A stretch of DNA of 64,000 nt from Amoebidium appalachense (Eukaryota; Ichthyosporea), in assembly GCA_963693365.1 (NCBI GenBank), contig CAVNZM010000001.1, forward strand, positions 15,190,001 to 15,254,000, in the 5' to 3' direction. The notes below the pieces were generated by a model. It did no database searches, was not told the origin of the DNA, and worked only from the letters and a program-made list of their open reading frames with translations. Every line of letters starts with the position of its first letter. Position 1 is the stretch's first letter. A program made the position numbers and the translations under genes. This document shows, piece after piece, positions 31,901 to 55,900 of this stretch.

Positions 31901-33254
31901 TTGCCGTGAACACACTGATGAGAGTGTCGGGGATGGAGGGCACGTAGAGTACATCCGTCAGCTGATGCACCGCAGTAACGCCGTCGATGGTGCTGGAAAA
32001 GAACACGTCGCCCACCCCAAGCACTGCACATGCACCCTTGTCGGCTACTTGGACCGTGGAGTAAGGCGCCGCACGCATGTTGATGAACACATCGGGCCGG
32101 GGGCACACATGGTCAGTGGCTCCAGAGTCGAGGAGCACCTTGTTGGTGCCACAGTCGTTGCTAGACATGAGGAAAGCCCGGGGAGCGGCAGCCCCCCCCT
32201 TGCACTGTGCCGTAGTGTGGGTAGTAGAGGCAGGGTGGTTGATGCAGGACCCAGGCGGGAGGGGACCACCCTTAGGTTTGCGGCCGTTGGCACGGTTGCC
32301 CCCCTTGCACATGGCGGTAGTGTGACTGGTAGACAGTGGGTGGTTGACGCAGGAACCCTTGGGGTAGGTGCTGGCACGGTTGTTGCCAGAGTTGCTGTGT
32401 TGGCCGTTGCCGTTGGGGCACTGAGACTTGATGTGGCCTGGTTTGCCGCAGCCGTGGCAGATGACAGGTTGAGGAGCCCGTGTGGTGAAGGCGGCCGGCC
32501 CGGAGCTGGTAGTCACACGTGCACGTGGGTGGCTGGTCTCATATGCCCGTAGCTGTTGGAGGAGGCCCATCACGGTAGGCTTGGGTGTCATCTTGTAGGC
32601 AATTACAGGCATTTCGTAGTAAGGCACCTTGCCGAGGTCGTTGGTGAGCTTGGTCAGCACTTGAGCATCACCAATTTGTGTGCCGTAATCGGCCAGGCGC
32701 CGCACGTAGCCGCGGAGTTTCATGGCGTATTTCGTCGCGGTGTCCGTAGGTTCAGGCGTAGAATTCATGTACAGCCCGATAAGGTCGTACTGATTGGCCT
32801 CAGATTGCTCCAGGTAGTGGGCAGATAGGGCCGACCATATCTCCGCAGGTGTGGTGGTGCGTGTTAACCCTAGGATACAACGCACGTCAACCGAGAGTGC
32901 TTGCCACAGGTAGGAACGGGCAGTGTCGACCTGTTCACGGGTAGCCGGGTGCTCCGTACTGGGCGCGATGGTGTGGAGAAGACCAGCACCAGAAAGCTGG
33001 ACATACATGGTTTCGGCCCATGTGTGGTAGTCCGTGCCTGAATCATTATCAATGCCAGTGAAGAGAGGGATGTCGACCTTGAACTTGATGGAATCATTAC
33101 GTGAGGGGCCCATAACCCTGTTGGACATTGTGTTCATAGAAGCTAGTTCTAGTGCACGTTGTTCCTTCTGTAAGTCAGAAATGATTGCATCTTGTGAGGC
33201 CAACCTCTGCTCCAGTAGTTGGACTAGTTGCTGCAACTGTAAGTTGTCAGACAT
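28957..33254 (-). pseudogene. copia gag-pol polyprotein, one frame break in integrase
   Basis: The first frame (33254 to 31209, 681 codons) has a gag coiled coil, a CCHC knuckle (CHGCGKPGHIKSQC, about residue 265), two CX2HX5HX4C motifs (about 301 and 336), protease LLDSGATDH (about 374) and integrase HHCC (HYRLGH..CEPC) with the first core Asp region VHSDISGPF. The second frame (31308 to 28957, 783 codons) resumes the integrase core (SPQQNGTAERLNR) and continues with RT (HIDVNTAFLNG, YVDDFTV) and RNase H (GYSDSDYAEDRDTRRS, HSSTEAEF). The break falls at a 7-C run (31316-31322), where six would keep one frame. All else is open, so the copy is either newly dead or carries a base-call error. Confidence 0.9.
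33106..33118 (-). promoter_or_regulatory. Primer-binding site complementary to the tRNA-iMet anticodon arm
   Basis: On the minus strand GGGTTATGGGCCC directly abuts the 5' LTR. It is the exact complement of the anticodon stem-loop GGGCCCATAACCC of eukaryotic initiator tRNA-Met. Half-tRNA-iMet priming is established for Drosophila copia and relatives. The gag frame reads straight through this site. Confidence 0.85.
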
Positions 33255-33883
33255 AGTGTCGTGTATGATGGGTAACTAGTCTATGTGTTTTGTGCACTGG
33301 AAACGACAGTAGAAAAGTGTAAATCAAACGTTCTGCTTCCCATGTTTGTGACATGGGAGGCACTGCTTTAAATAGTCGTTGGCCACCTCATGGTGGCCTC
33401 GTGTGCACCCTGGTGGTGGGCCATGTACAGCATGGCCGAAAAGAGAGCACAATGAAAACAAGTCGTTAAAGATATAAAAGTTAACTGTGCACGTTGAGTG
33501 GCTAGCTAACTTGCACTAAAGCACACAAATAAACGTGTTTAACACACCAATTGCAGTTAAACGTAAATCTTGCTTCACACAACTAAAAATATTCTGAGAA
33601 TATCCGGGAATAAAGCACACTACCACTCTAAGAATAGAATCCTGTGGCAAATATAAACATGACATCATCTGAACCGGGAATATTAATTAATGAGCACAAT
33701 TAGCACGTTGCTAATGAAGCTCGTCATTGGTACAGTTTTGGCTCAAACATATAACTACCATATATGAATATGACCGTAAACAAAAGCTCTATGCACTCGA
33801 GTGAGTGTTGAAACAATTATTCAATTGCTCAGAAACTTTCTCTAACAGACATTGCTAGCCGGGAGTACCAGTGTACTCCAACA
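33119..33883 (-). repeat. 5' LTR of the copia element, containing the gag start
   Basis: 765 bp and bounded by TG..CA. The gag ATG at 33254-33252 lies inside the LTR, and the first 45 codons are LTR-encoded up to its very end. Confidence 0.95.
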
Positions 33884-34135
33884 ATACCCACCACCCGTAG
33901 AAAGAAAAGTATGGCTCTCCAAAAACCCAAAAAACCAACAAATACACCCCCCACACACACCCGGCCGGCCTGTTCTGAATGCCGGAACACCCACAGACCC
34001 GGTGTGCCCTGTAAAACCCACCTTTTAGTCCACAAAAACATCGCCACAACATACGTACACCAACACATAATGTTAGGCAGCAACCCCCCACCACCACCAC
34101 CACCACACCCCATCATCCACCCATACCCACCGTAA

Positions 34136-34458
34136 ATATTATACACAACACCTAGGACTTCCCAATACTGTAGATCGACCAATGAGAGCCCTCGGTTAAC
34201 GTTTATTGCTAGGTTTTGAATGGAGGGGAGGACTGGAGCCTCCTGCCGGCGTGGCTGGGGTAGTAGCCCTGGGCAAAGTGTGTACTTATAGTTAGGTTGT
34301 GAAGGATGGTTTAGCTTAGCTGAACTCATAGATAGCACCTTAACTAGTGTACTGTCGGTGCTGTGTGGTAGACGGTAGTTTCCCTAGAGGGCCTGAAAAG
34401 GCCCTCCGGGAACAAAACGTGATAAAATAAAAAAAAAAATAAAAAAATAAAAAAAAAA
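34136..34458 (+). other. Element A 3' UTR with terminal stem-loop and A-rich tail
   Basis: After the ORF2 stop, 34380-34412 folds into TTCCC / GAGGGCC / loop TGAAAA / GGCCCTC / GGGAA, followed by AAAATAAAAA-type repeats to 34458 and the target duplication. Conserved 3' hairpins guide the reverse transcriptase in several LINEs; that role here is inferred. Confidence 0.7.
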
Positions 34459-34471
34459 CCAGTAAACCCCA
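34459..34471 (+). repeat. Right target-site duplication of element A
   Basis: CCAGTAAACCCCA, an exact match to 15500-15512, follows the A-rich tail. Confidence 0.85.
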
Positions 34472-34559
34472 TGTGTGTTTTTGCAGGTGTGGTGTCACAT
34501 GTACAGTGCCGGAATGTGTCTACGTGTCCCTAATTAATAATATAATAGTGTCTGTGTTG

Positions 34560-34594
<35 letters not shown>

Positions 34595-34628
34595 CGTGTG
34601 CCTGTGTTTGTGACGTGTGTGACGTGGG

Positions 34629-34659
<31 letters not shown>

Positions 34660-34669
34660 ATGCGTGGGT

Positions 34670-34717
<48 letters not shown>

Positions 34718-34738
34718 TGTGTGTGTGTGTGTGTGTTT

Positions 34739-34779
<41 letters not shown>

Positions 34780-34940
34780 CTTCGTGCTTGCGCGCGTACG
34801 CGCGCGCGACTCTCAATTGTGTGCGTGTGTGTTTGTGTGTGCGTGTATGTGTGTCTTTACATGTGTGTGTACATTTGTGCGTGCGTGTGTGCGTGCGTGT
34901 GTGTGTGTGTGTGTATGTGTGTGTGTGTGTGTGCGCGCGC

Positions 34941-35014
<74 letters not shown>

Positions 35015-35100
35015 CGTGTGTGTGTGTGTGTTCCATGTGTGTGCTTGTGTGTGTCACTGTGTGCGTGTGTATATACACGTGTGTGCGTGCGTGTATGTAC

Positions 35101-35149
<49 letters not shown>

Positions 35150-36982
35150 TGTGTGTGTGCTACGGGCATGTGCCACGTACATTCACACGCCTGCATGTGT
35201 ACATGTGTGTGTGAGTGTGTGTGCGTGCATGCGTGTACATGTGTCACGGTATGTGTGTGTGCATGTGTGCATGTGCGTGCTTGCACGTGCGTGTGTCTGT
35301 GTCTGTGTCGGCTTTGTGCGTACATGTACGTGCGTGCGTGTGCGCGCGTGTGTGTGTTTGTTGGTGCCACGCGGCATGCGCGGTTCATACATGTATATCT
35401 GGCTGTGCACAAAACAATCCAGGCGCACACGGTCAATCAATGATAAGTCGACCGCCGATCTGAGCCACTTTTGTGGCTCGAATGTGGGGTTTGCGTAAGT
35501 GCGCTATTTATAGCGCAACACGCACGAACACAAAAAACAAACACAGCAGGCGTGTTCCTCACTTCACGGTGGTCACGTAGACACCAAGATTGTGTAGGGT
35601 TTTGGAAATTACCATAGCGCATTAGCGCTTGGAAAGTAGCGCACGTGACTGCAAAACAGATTTTTCTAGCATATTCTCCATTAATATACACGGTACATGG
35701 ACTAGAACGTGCGCAGCACCCCCAAAGGCGTATTGTAAAACAAAGAAAATAGTGTTGGCATGCGAGTGACAAAATTTAAAGGCTTTTTGTTGCGTTTTTA
35801 TCGAGTTCACTATGTAGCGTTTTCAAGGGGTTCATCCTCTTCCGGCGGAATCCGGGCCGAATTCGATCTGGAAAATGGCCGATCGCGAAGAATGCGAAAA
35901 AACCACGATGCCCCTTGTTGGTTGGCAAGTGCTGGCACCCTCTTTTCTTATACCAATCACCTTGGTCCAGGGACGAAAAAGACAGAAAACTTCAGCAGCT
36001 AATTGGGCGTACCAAGAAAGCGCGCGCGACTCTCGACCACTAAGCTGTAGGGGTGGTCGTCCGAAACGAGCCACTTTTGTGGCTATTTCGACTGAAATGA
36101 GCCACTCAGTGATGTGGCTCGCGGTCGACTTGTCACGATTGGATGTTGAGCAGGCCTAGCTATGGCCTACTAGCTTATTTGTAGGCAGCGGGAACTTTGA
36201 AGGGAAGGCGTGTGTACGGATGTAGCCTACCCGGCTGAAAGACCAGAAAAGATTACGGTTTGGATGCATTTTGTTACACACCCGGAAAATTATATTCGTA
36301 ATAATTGAGAAGAGAAAACATGAAAAACACTTCCGTCTCCACAGGGAACAAAGAACGCGGCAAGGGTGCCATGGTGAGCAGACTCAGCAGAGGCGGCAAA
36401 GTTACGTAATCACCAGCCCACCAATCAGCATATTTTGAACCACATTTCGATCAATTATTTGTTTTATGTTGTTTGTCTATTTGCCTCCGACCTTGTAGCT
36501 GCCCTGACACGTACTGACGGTGTCACGCGCCATCTCGGCTCGTCGACGGCGATTTTTCCTTCCTTCTTCGCAGCCCGCAGCCGTTTTTCTTCGCAGCCTT
36601 CCTTCTTCGCAGCAGTCACTTCGCGTACACAGATAAGCATTGTCATTACTAGCGAGACATTTCTGCTGAGGTAGGAAGGAAAATTAGGCACCACCTCAGT
36701 AGGTGGTAGATTCCTGCCTATTGTCTTTTCAACGGGAGTTTTCTTCATATGCATGGTTATGGTTCTCCTACGCCCAATTTTCATTTCTTTCCATACGAAT
36801 TTTCGTGGCATCATAAGAGCACCCGAATTGCTCTAATAGATCTTGGCTAGTGCCTCGCCAGTGTTTTTCTCGAGTCGTCTTGATCTACTCAGTACTCACT
36901 AATCTCAGCTGGTGTTAAAACATACCACACAGAGCACAGACATAATCAAAACAGGTCTTTCTTATTCGTTTCAATAAAAACG
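34472..36982. other. (TG)n block and upstream region of the LPCAT gene
   Basis: Interrupted (TG)n runs through 34564-35360. 35461-36120 holds three GAGCCAC hairpins. 36530-36620 has a short direct repeat of CTTCTTCGCAGC. Small open frames (35875-36159, 36435-36674 and opposite-strand shadows) lack recognisable domains or splice context and are not called as genes. The promoter of LPCAT should lie in the right half; no TATA box was identified with confidence. Confidence 0.55.
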
Positions 36983-46454
<9,472 letters not shown>

Positions 46455-47445
46455 GGAAAAGGGAATCAGTGGGGGTTTGGGCAGGAGTAGTAGGGTGGGA
46501 TGTGGTGAGAGGGCGCTTTTGAGGTTGTTGGGGGGAGGCCCGGGAGGCCTGGAAGGCCCGGGAGGGGGGAGGGGGGCAGGGGGAGGGGGATTGGAAACTG
46601 GGTTAAGGAGTTGGCAGCAATCAGCTTGGGAGATTGAGGTGAAAGGGCTCACCCGGGGAAGGGGGGTGGGGGTTGGGGTGGGGAGGGGAGGTGTTGAGTT
46701 TGTGGGGTGTTTGTGGGTGGGGAGGGAGGGGGGGGGGGGGGGTGGAGAAGGGGGGAGGAGGGGGGGGGGGGGGGGGGGGGGGGGAGGGGGGGAGGGGGGA
46801 TGGAGCAGCACATTCTTTTAACCAGCTACTTCGTGTCATGGATCTTTGGTTGATTGGAGCAGATGTGTGCACGCTAGTCTGCGCTACACAGTTTTTGCAC
46901 ATAATATCTGGCAAGGGCATGATAATGTTCTCAGCAATATCAGCGAAGAAGTGCTGCCCTTTGCATCCCGAACAATTGGCAGGTTTTGGGATAATTAACT
47001 TACTAATAGCTACTAGCACTGTAAAATAGTACTATTTAGCATTTTTGTAGACAACGCTTTAGTTATTTTATGTGGCTGCGCAGTTGGTTAGATAATGCGC
47101 CTAGTTAGGATCACATAATTAAATACCCCCGGTATGCGGTAGAAAACTGTTGGAAACGATATATCTCTCTGCATTGCACAGGCTGTTGATGGCCTCAAAA
47201 AACGACCCTCCCTATCAGCCCCTCCGGTTTGCATTTGGCCGGGAGAAAAAGGAGTCACCTGATCGTCCTTTTACGTGTTGTACCATGTACATGTAGTTTG
47301 TACTATGCGTTTGGAATTGGACTCATGAGTGGGTGTCACAGTGGGAGATCTGGGGGAGGGGGGGAGGAGAGGGTGGTGGAGGTGTCGGTGGCGGGAAGGT
47401 TATGGGGTAAGGTTGGGTGGGTCGGAGGGTGTTGGGGGGGGTACA

Positions 47446-47484
<39 letters not shown>

Positions 47485-48137
47485 AGGGGGGGGGGGGGGG
47501 GAGTGCACATAACTTGCAGGCATTTACGAACCTGCCAGTTGAAAACGTTTTCCGGCAAAATATGCCACATCCTTCATCGAATTTGTCTCCTCACACGACA
47601 AGTTCGACTTGCATATATGTATATAGATTTTCTCTCTTTGAAAATCTAGAAGTGCTGCTTCCCCCACATTTGTAAAGGGGCCAAATATCGAGAGGGTTTG
47701 CCAGAGTACTGTATGACCAACTTGAAACTAGCCCATTAGGATGGTTAACACATACCAAACGACTGCAAACCACCTACTTATTGCGCTGGGACCGGGAGAA
47801 AAAAAAAAGAGAGAGAGAAAAAAAGAGAAAAAAAAACAAGAAAAGAAAAAGGAAATATAAGAGAAAGTACGGAAGTCCTCTGTCAGGGAATTTTGTCGAT
47901 GTAAGATTCGTGTAGCTACTCTGCGATACATCCTTACATATTAACCCTACCTCGTCCCTCTCACACCATAACTCTGCTTCTCCTCTCGACAACCTCAGCC
48001 CTAGCAAAATTTCCAACTCCAACTTCATGCATGCTACCACGCAAGAGGAAAAATAAACCCGAAGGGTACAAAACCCAGCTAAGAAAAAAGCATGGAAAAA
48101 AACTATAAGGTGAGGGGAAAAAAAAAAAAAAAAAAAA
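46455..48137. other. Convergent intergenic region between LPCAT and TMEM14
   Basis: G-rich runs at 46730-46800 and 47444-47500, a possible diverged dispersed-repeat copy at about 47270-47330, and a tRNA-like A-box stretch (TGCGCAGTTGGTTAG, 47077-47091) without a matching T-arm. An A-rich block lies at 47795-47855 and poly-A at 48120-48137 directly after the TMEM14 stop (on the minus strand this is poly-T). No gene seen. Confidence 0.6.
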
Positions 48138-52383
<4,246 letters not shown>

Positions 52384-52744
52384 GTTTTCTAATGTTCACG
52401 TAAACAAAATCTCGGCTTTTTTTTTTCAGTAAACACAAGTGTAGTGCACATGTGGTGTGTGCAATAGTGCAAAACAGCTCTGGAAGTGCATGTCATGACG
52501 TCATCATGCGTTTTTCATTCACGGGATTGCGCGTAGTAACCTTATTGGGGGTTTACGCTGTTTACTCGAGGCAAAGAGAACCAGTCTCAGGTATGGGGGG
52601 GGGGGGGTTTTGCTCGGAATATCCCCTCAGCGGTATATCATGATCACGTACATAGATGTCGGGTGGTGACTATATATCAGGGTTTACTTTCTCTACGAGA
52701 CACCATAAAGACTACAAGGAGAAATCAATTAGTTGGGGTTCCCC

Positions 52745-52813
<69 letters not shown>

Positions 52814-52846
52814 GGGGCTCCCCTCGGGACACTCGGTATCAGCTGG

Positions 52847-52897
<51 letters not shown>

Positions 52898-52917
52898 TGT
52901 GTGTGTGTGCGCGTGCG

Positions 52918-55900
52918 CTATAATTTTGTAGTGATGTGTTTCTCAAGCCAATCAATACATCTAATAAACAGGTCGTAGTTACGCGTGTTTAGTATAAAAT
53001 CAAGGATGTTGTAATTTACAGGTAGGCTATCTTTCTGGGTGTCTGTTGTGAATGTGACGTGTGTGTGTTGCGGTATTATGTGGTCTATCAAACTACATTT
53101 GGCGATACATGACCGGTTAAACTGGTGTGTGTGTGTGTTGTTTGGGCATGCAAATGATGCCACCTTATACTTATTAGATCTCCACTGTATAGCACGTGTA
53201 CAGTAAAAGCGTGGTAATTGATCAATAATACCATCAGCTAGAGAAAGACCAGTTCTACAGGAAGGTAATATGTATTTAGGTGTTATACACTTGCGAGTGC
53301 CATATTTGGCAATATGGTTGAGGCGGTCAGTATATATAAAACGAGACATAAGGCTTAGTTTTTCAAGGTGTATGCTTTCATCGGGTCTAGTGTCGTGTGG
53401 TATCTTTTTCCATTTGTTATATTGCGTGATTATCTTGTGATTGTGTACATGTTTAATAAGTAAGTGGCAGTCCAAAGTCACACACACACTATTGCGGGGT
53501 TTATTTGTATTTGTGCCCAGGGGAGAAGGGGAGAGAGAGGGGAGGAAAGAGGGGAGAGGTGAGGAGGGGACAGGTCGGATAGAGAAGAGAGGGTGGGAGG
53601 GCAAATACTTCTTTAAGCGGCTTATGTGCTTATTGAATTTCAGCGCGAGATAGGATACTCTAGCAGCTATTGGGACCAGACCATATATCGAGAGCGTTAC
53701 AGGCCCAGGTTTACAACAGTTGTTAGATAGAAAGGAGGCAACTTCTGCTTCAAGGAAATTTGCCAAGGGTTTAAGCGCTCTAGTTCTCTCTTTCTTGATC
53801 CAAGCGGCGAGAAGGGGTAAACCATATTCACATGCCGGGAAGACAAAAGTGCGAATAAATGTAAGTCTAATAGAAGGATGGAGGGGTGTGTCTTTAAAAA
53901 TATTAGCCGAGAAGAAAGCTAACCGCTTACGAGCCAACTCTACCCTCTTTTCGACCATATGGGGAAACATAACACCAACAGAATCAACCGGAACACCAAG
54001 ATATTTGTATTCTGGAACTATAGGTACAGGTTTAGATGATAATGTAAATGTGTGTAAATTGTTAGCTATATCAGGTACAAGAACACCACATTTGTCTATG
54101 TTAAGGATCATAAGGTTTGCCTTGCACCACTCTGACACTACATCGAACAATCTTTGCAGGCGTCTAGGGGTACGGGCAAGGAGGGACAGATCATCAGCAT
54201 AGAGAAGTGCAGGCGGAAAGTTATTAATAGGGTCATCGTTTTCGGCGTAAATCTTGACAGCCAAATCATCTATAAATAGGTTAAACAAAAAGGGGCTAAG
54301 CAATGAACCCTGCAAGAGACCTCTAGTACGAGCAAAACCATATGAAAGATGCCCATTAACCACAGCTCTACCATAGGTTTGAGACAAGAGTGCTTCTAAC
54401 AGAACACCAATGCAGTGTGGTACACCCCGTGCAGCAAGCTTTTCCCATAGGAGACCAGGGGAGACAGAATCGTAAGCAGTTTTCCAATCAATAAAGCCAA
54501 CATATTGTGCACCAACTTGCATAGAATCGTGCAGTGCCATTATTTGAACATAACATGAATTGTTTTTACGAAAAGCGGATTGGCATGGGTGTATGTGAAG
54601 AATAGATTGAAACCTAGGGTGATGTGCAAATAACCTAAGTAAGCAAGCTTCAAAGAATCTACGAACAACCTGGGTTAGTGTAATGGGGCGAAAGGATGAT
54701 ATGGGGCCCTCAGAGTCCTTCTTAACTATGGGGATCACTAAGGTATCTAACCAAGATGACGGGACATGTCCACATTTAACACACCAAGAAAAGAGAGAGC
54801 TTAACATGATAGTAAGATCAGGTTTAATAGCACGATCACTTTCCTTTTGTGGGTAGGAGGGAACAAGGATTTTAAGAAACCCAGCAGGGAGTCCATCAGG
54901 TCCACAAGACTTACTAGAGCTATAACTAGATATCACAGACCATATGGCATCGGGACTGAAAAAGGGGAGGATCGATTCTATGGGGATAGATGGGTCTACA
55001 GGCCACACAATAGGTTTCTGAGCGGGGGTCCTATCTTTAAACAGTTCCGAGAAATACTTATCAGAGTCTATGAGGGGGTCTCCAGTGGTATCACCAATAA
55101 TACGAGCAGGGGGGCCAAATCGATTCATACTAGCAAGCCGGCGCAAGCTTTCCTTTTGAGACAGGGGTTCACCTAGTCTAGCGGGAGTGGTGTTTGGTAA
55201 CAAGAGAGCATCGGGATATTCCTTCCTACCACCGCCAGCATAATCACCGAGATCTATCAAATCATCAACAATAAAGTTAGTGCATGTATCTAGTACGAGA
55301 TGTGAATCTGGCCTGGCTTGTGCAGATTCTAATAGGCGCATATATATAGGGTGTTTCGTAGCATAGCATACACATACATCAACTCTACCCCACTGTGACT
55401 TAAGCTGGGATAGACGGAGGCGAAAGGTGGGAGGGGGAGGGGGGAGCAGATCAAGGGAGATCTTAGGTAGGAAAAGGATAGGAGAGTGGTCAGATGACCT
55501 AGAGAGGTTAGGAGGGAGAGAGAGTTTTGACATGGTTGATGGCCAAAAGGCCACTCCCCAGTCGGTGTTGTGGGCATGGGATATTTGAGGGAACCGCAAA
55601 GTGTGACTTTGGACATACCTTGCTAAAGGGATAGCACGCTCCGGGGGCTTAGATGGGTACCCGACACTCACTTGCAGTGTGTCTGTGTGGTGGAGTCGCG
55701 TGTTAAAATCACCTAAAATAACAGTGGACATTGGTAACTGTGACAACTCGTGAGTCAATTCGACAACCGACATAGATGGTGGGTAATATACAAAAGTAAA
55801 AACATTAGAAAGAAACTCTATAGAAACCGAGAATTCCGTTTTTGCTACCGGTTTGCACTTCACTCTCACGTGTGGTGCGGCAAGTACAATAATGCCTCGG

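Larger units (their letters stand above)
28007..33883 (-). mobile_element. Ty1/copia LTR retrotransposon nested in element A
   Basis: 5,877 bp on the minus strand. The two 765-bp LTRs both begin TGTTGGA and end TCCAACA on the plus strand, with ATACC target duplications at 28002-28006 and 33884-33888. It carries one gag-pol region, a primer site for tRNA-iMet and copia order (integrase before RT). By eye the LTRs differ at four positions, so the insertion is recent. Confidence 0.95.
27270..34135 (+). pseudogene. Element A ORF2 C-terminus with zinc-binding motifs, split by the copia element
   Basis: The left part (27270-28006) has CPRCSQHPETTTHLWACPAH, a C2HC/C2H2-like finger common near LINE C-termini. 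After the copia insertion the same frame resumes at 33889 and contains CSECRNTHRPGVPC before a Pro-rich end and TAA 34133-34135. Frame continuity across the excised copia element and one ATACC copy shows the insertion hit an ORF that was open here. Confidence 0.75.
15513..34458 (+). mobile_element. Element A: about 13-kb non-LTR retrotransposon, split by a copia insertion
   Basis: The boundaries are set by the 13-bp duplication and an A-rich tail. Without the copia insert and its duplicated 5 bp the element is 13,064 bp, very long for a LINE. Order: 5' UTR; ORF1 with RRM-like region, CCHC knuckles and coiled coil; ORF2 with AP endonuclease, Pro/Gln repeat array, reverse transcriptase, RNase H and C-terminal zinc-binding segments; 3' UTR with stem-loop; A-rich tail. 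The layout (CCHC ORF1, APE, RT, RNase H) fits the I/Tad-like groups, but the clade is not proven. The ORFs carry several frame breaks and at least two nonsense codons, so this copy is probably inactive. Confidence 0.9.

Noticed and set aside
34559-35498. Long Cys/Val frames of 200-300 codons
   Set aside because: They are translations of (TG)n; every frame of such a repeat is open. The same applies to Thr/His, Arg/Glu and Leu/Ser frames elsewhere.
35875-36159. 94-codon ORF starting MADREECEK
   Set aside because: No known domain, contains two of the GAGCCAC hairpins and no splice or poly-A context; judged a chance frame.
47071-47140. tRNA-like sequence (TGCGCAGTTGGTTAG)
   Set aside because: A-box and D-arm resemble a tRNA, but no T-arm, acceptor pairing or terminator is found; at most a relic.
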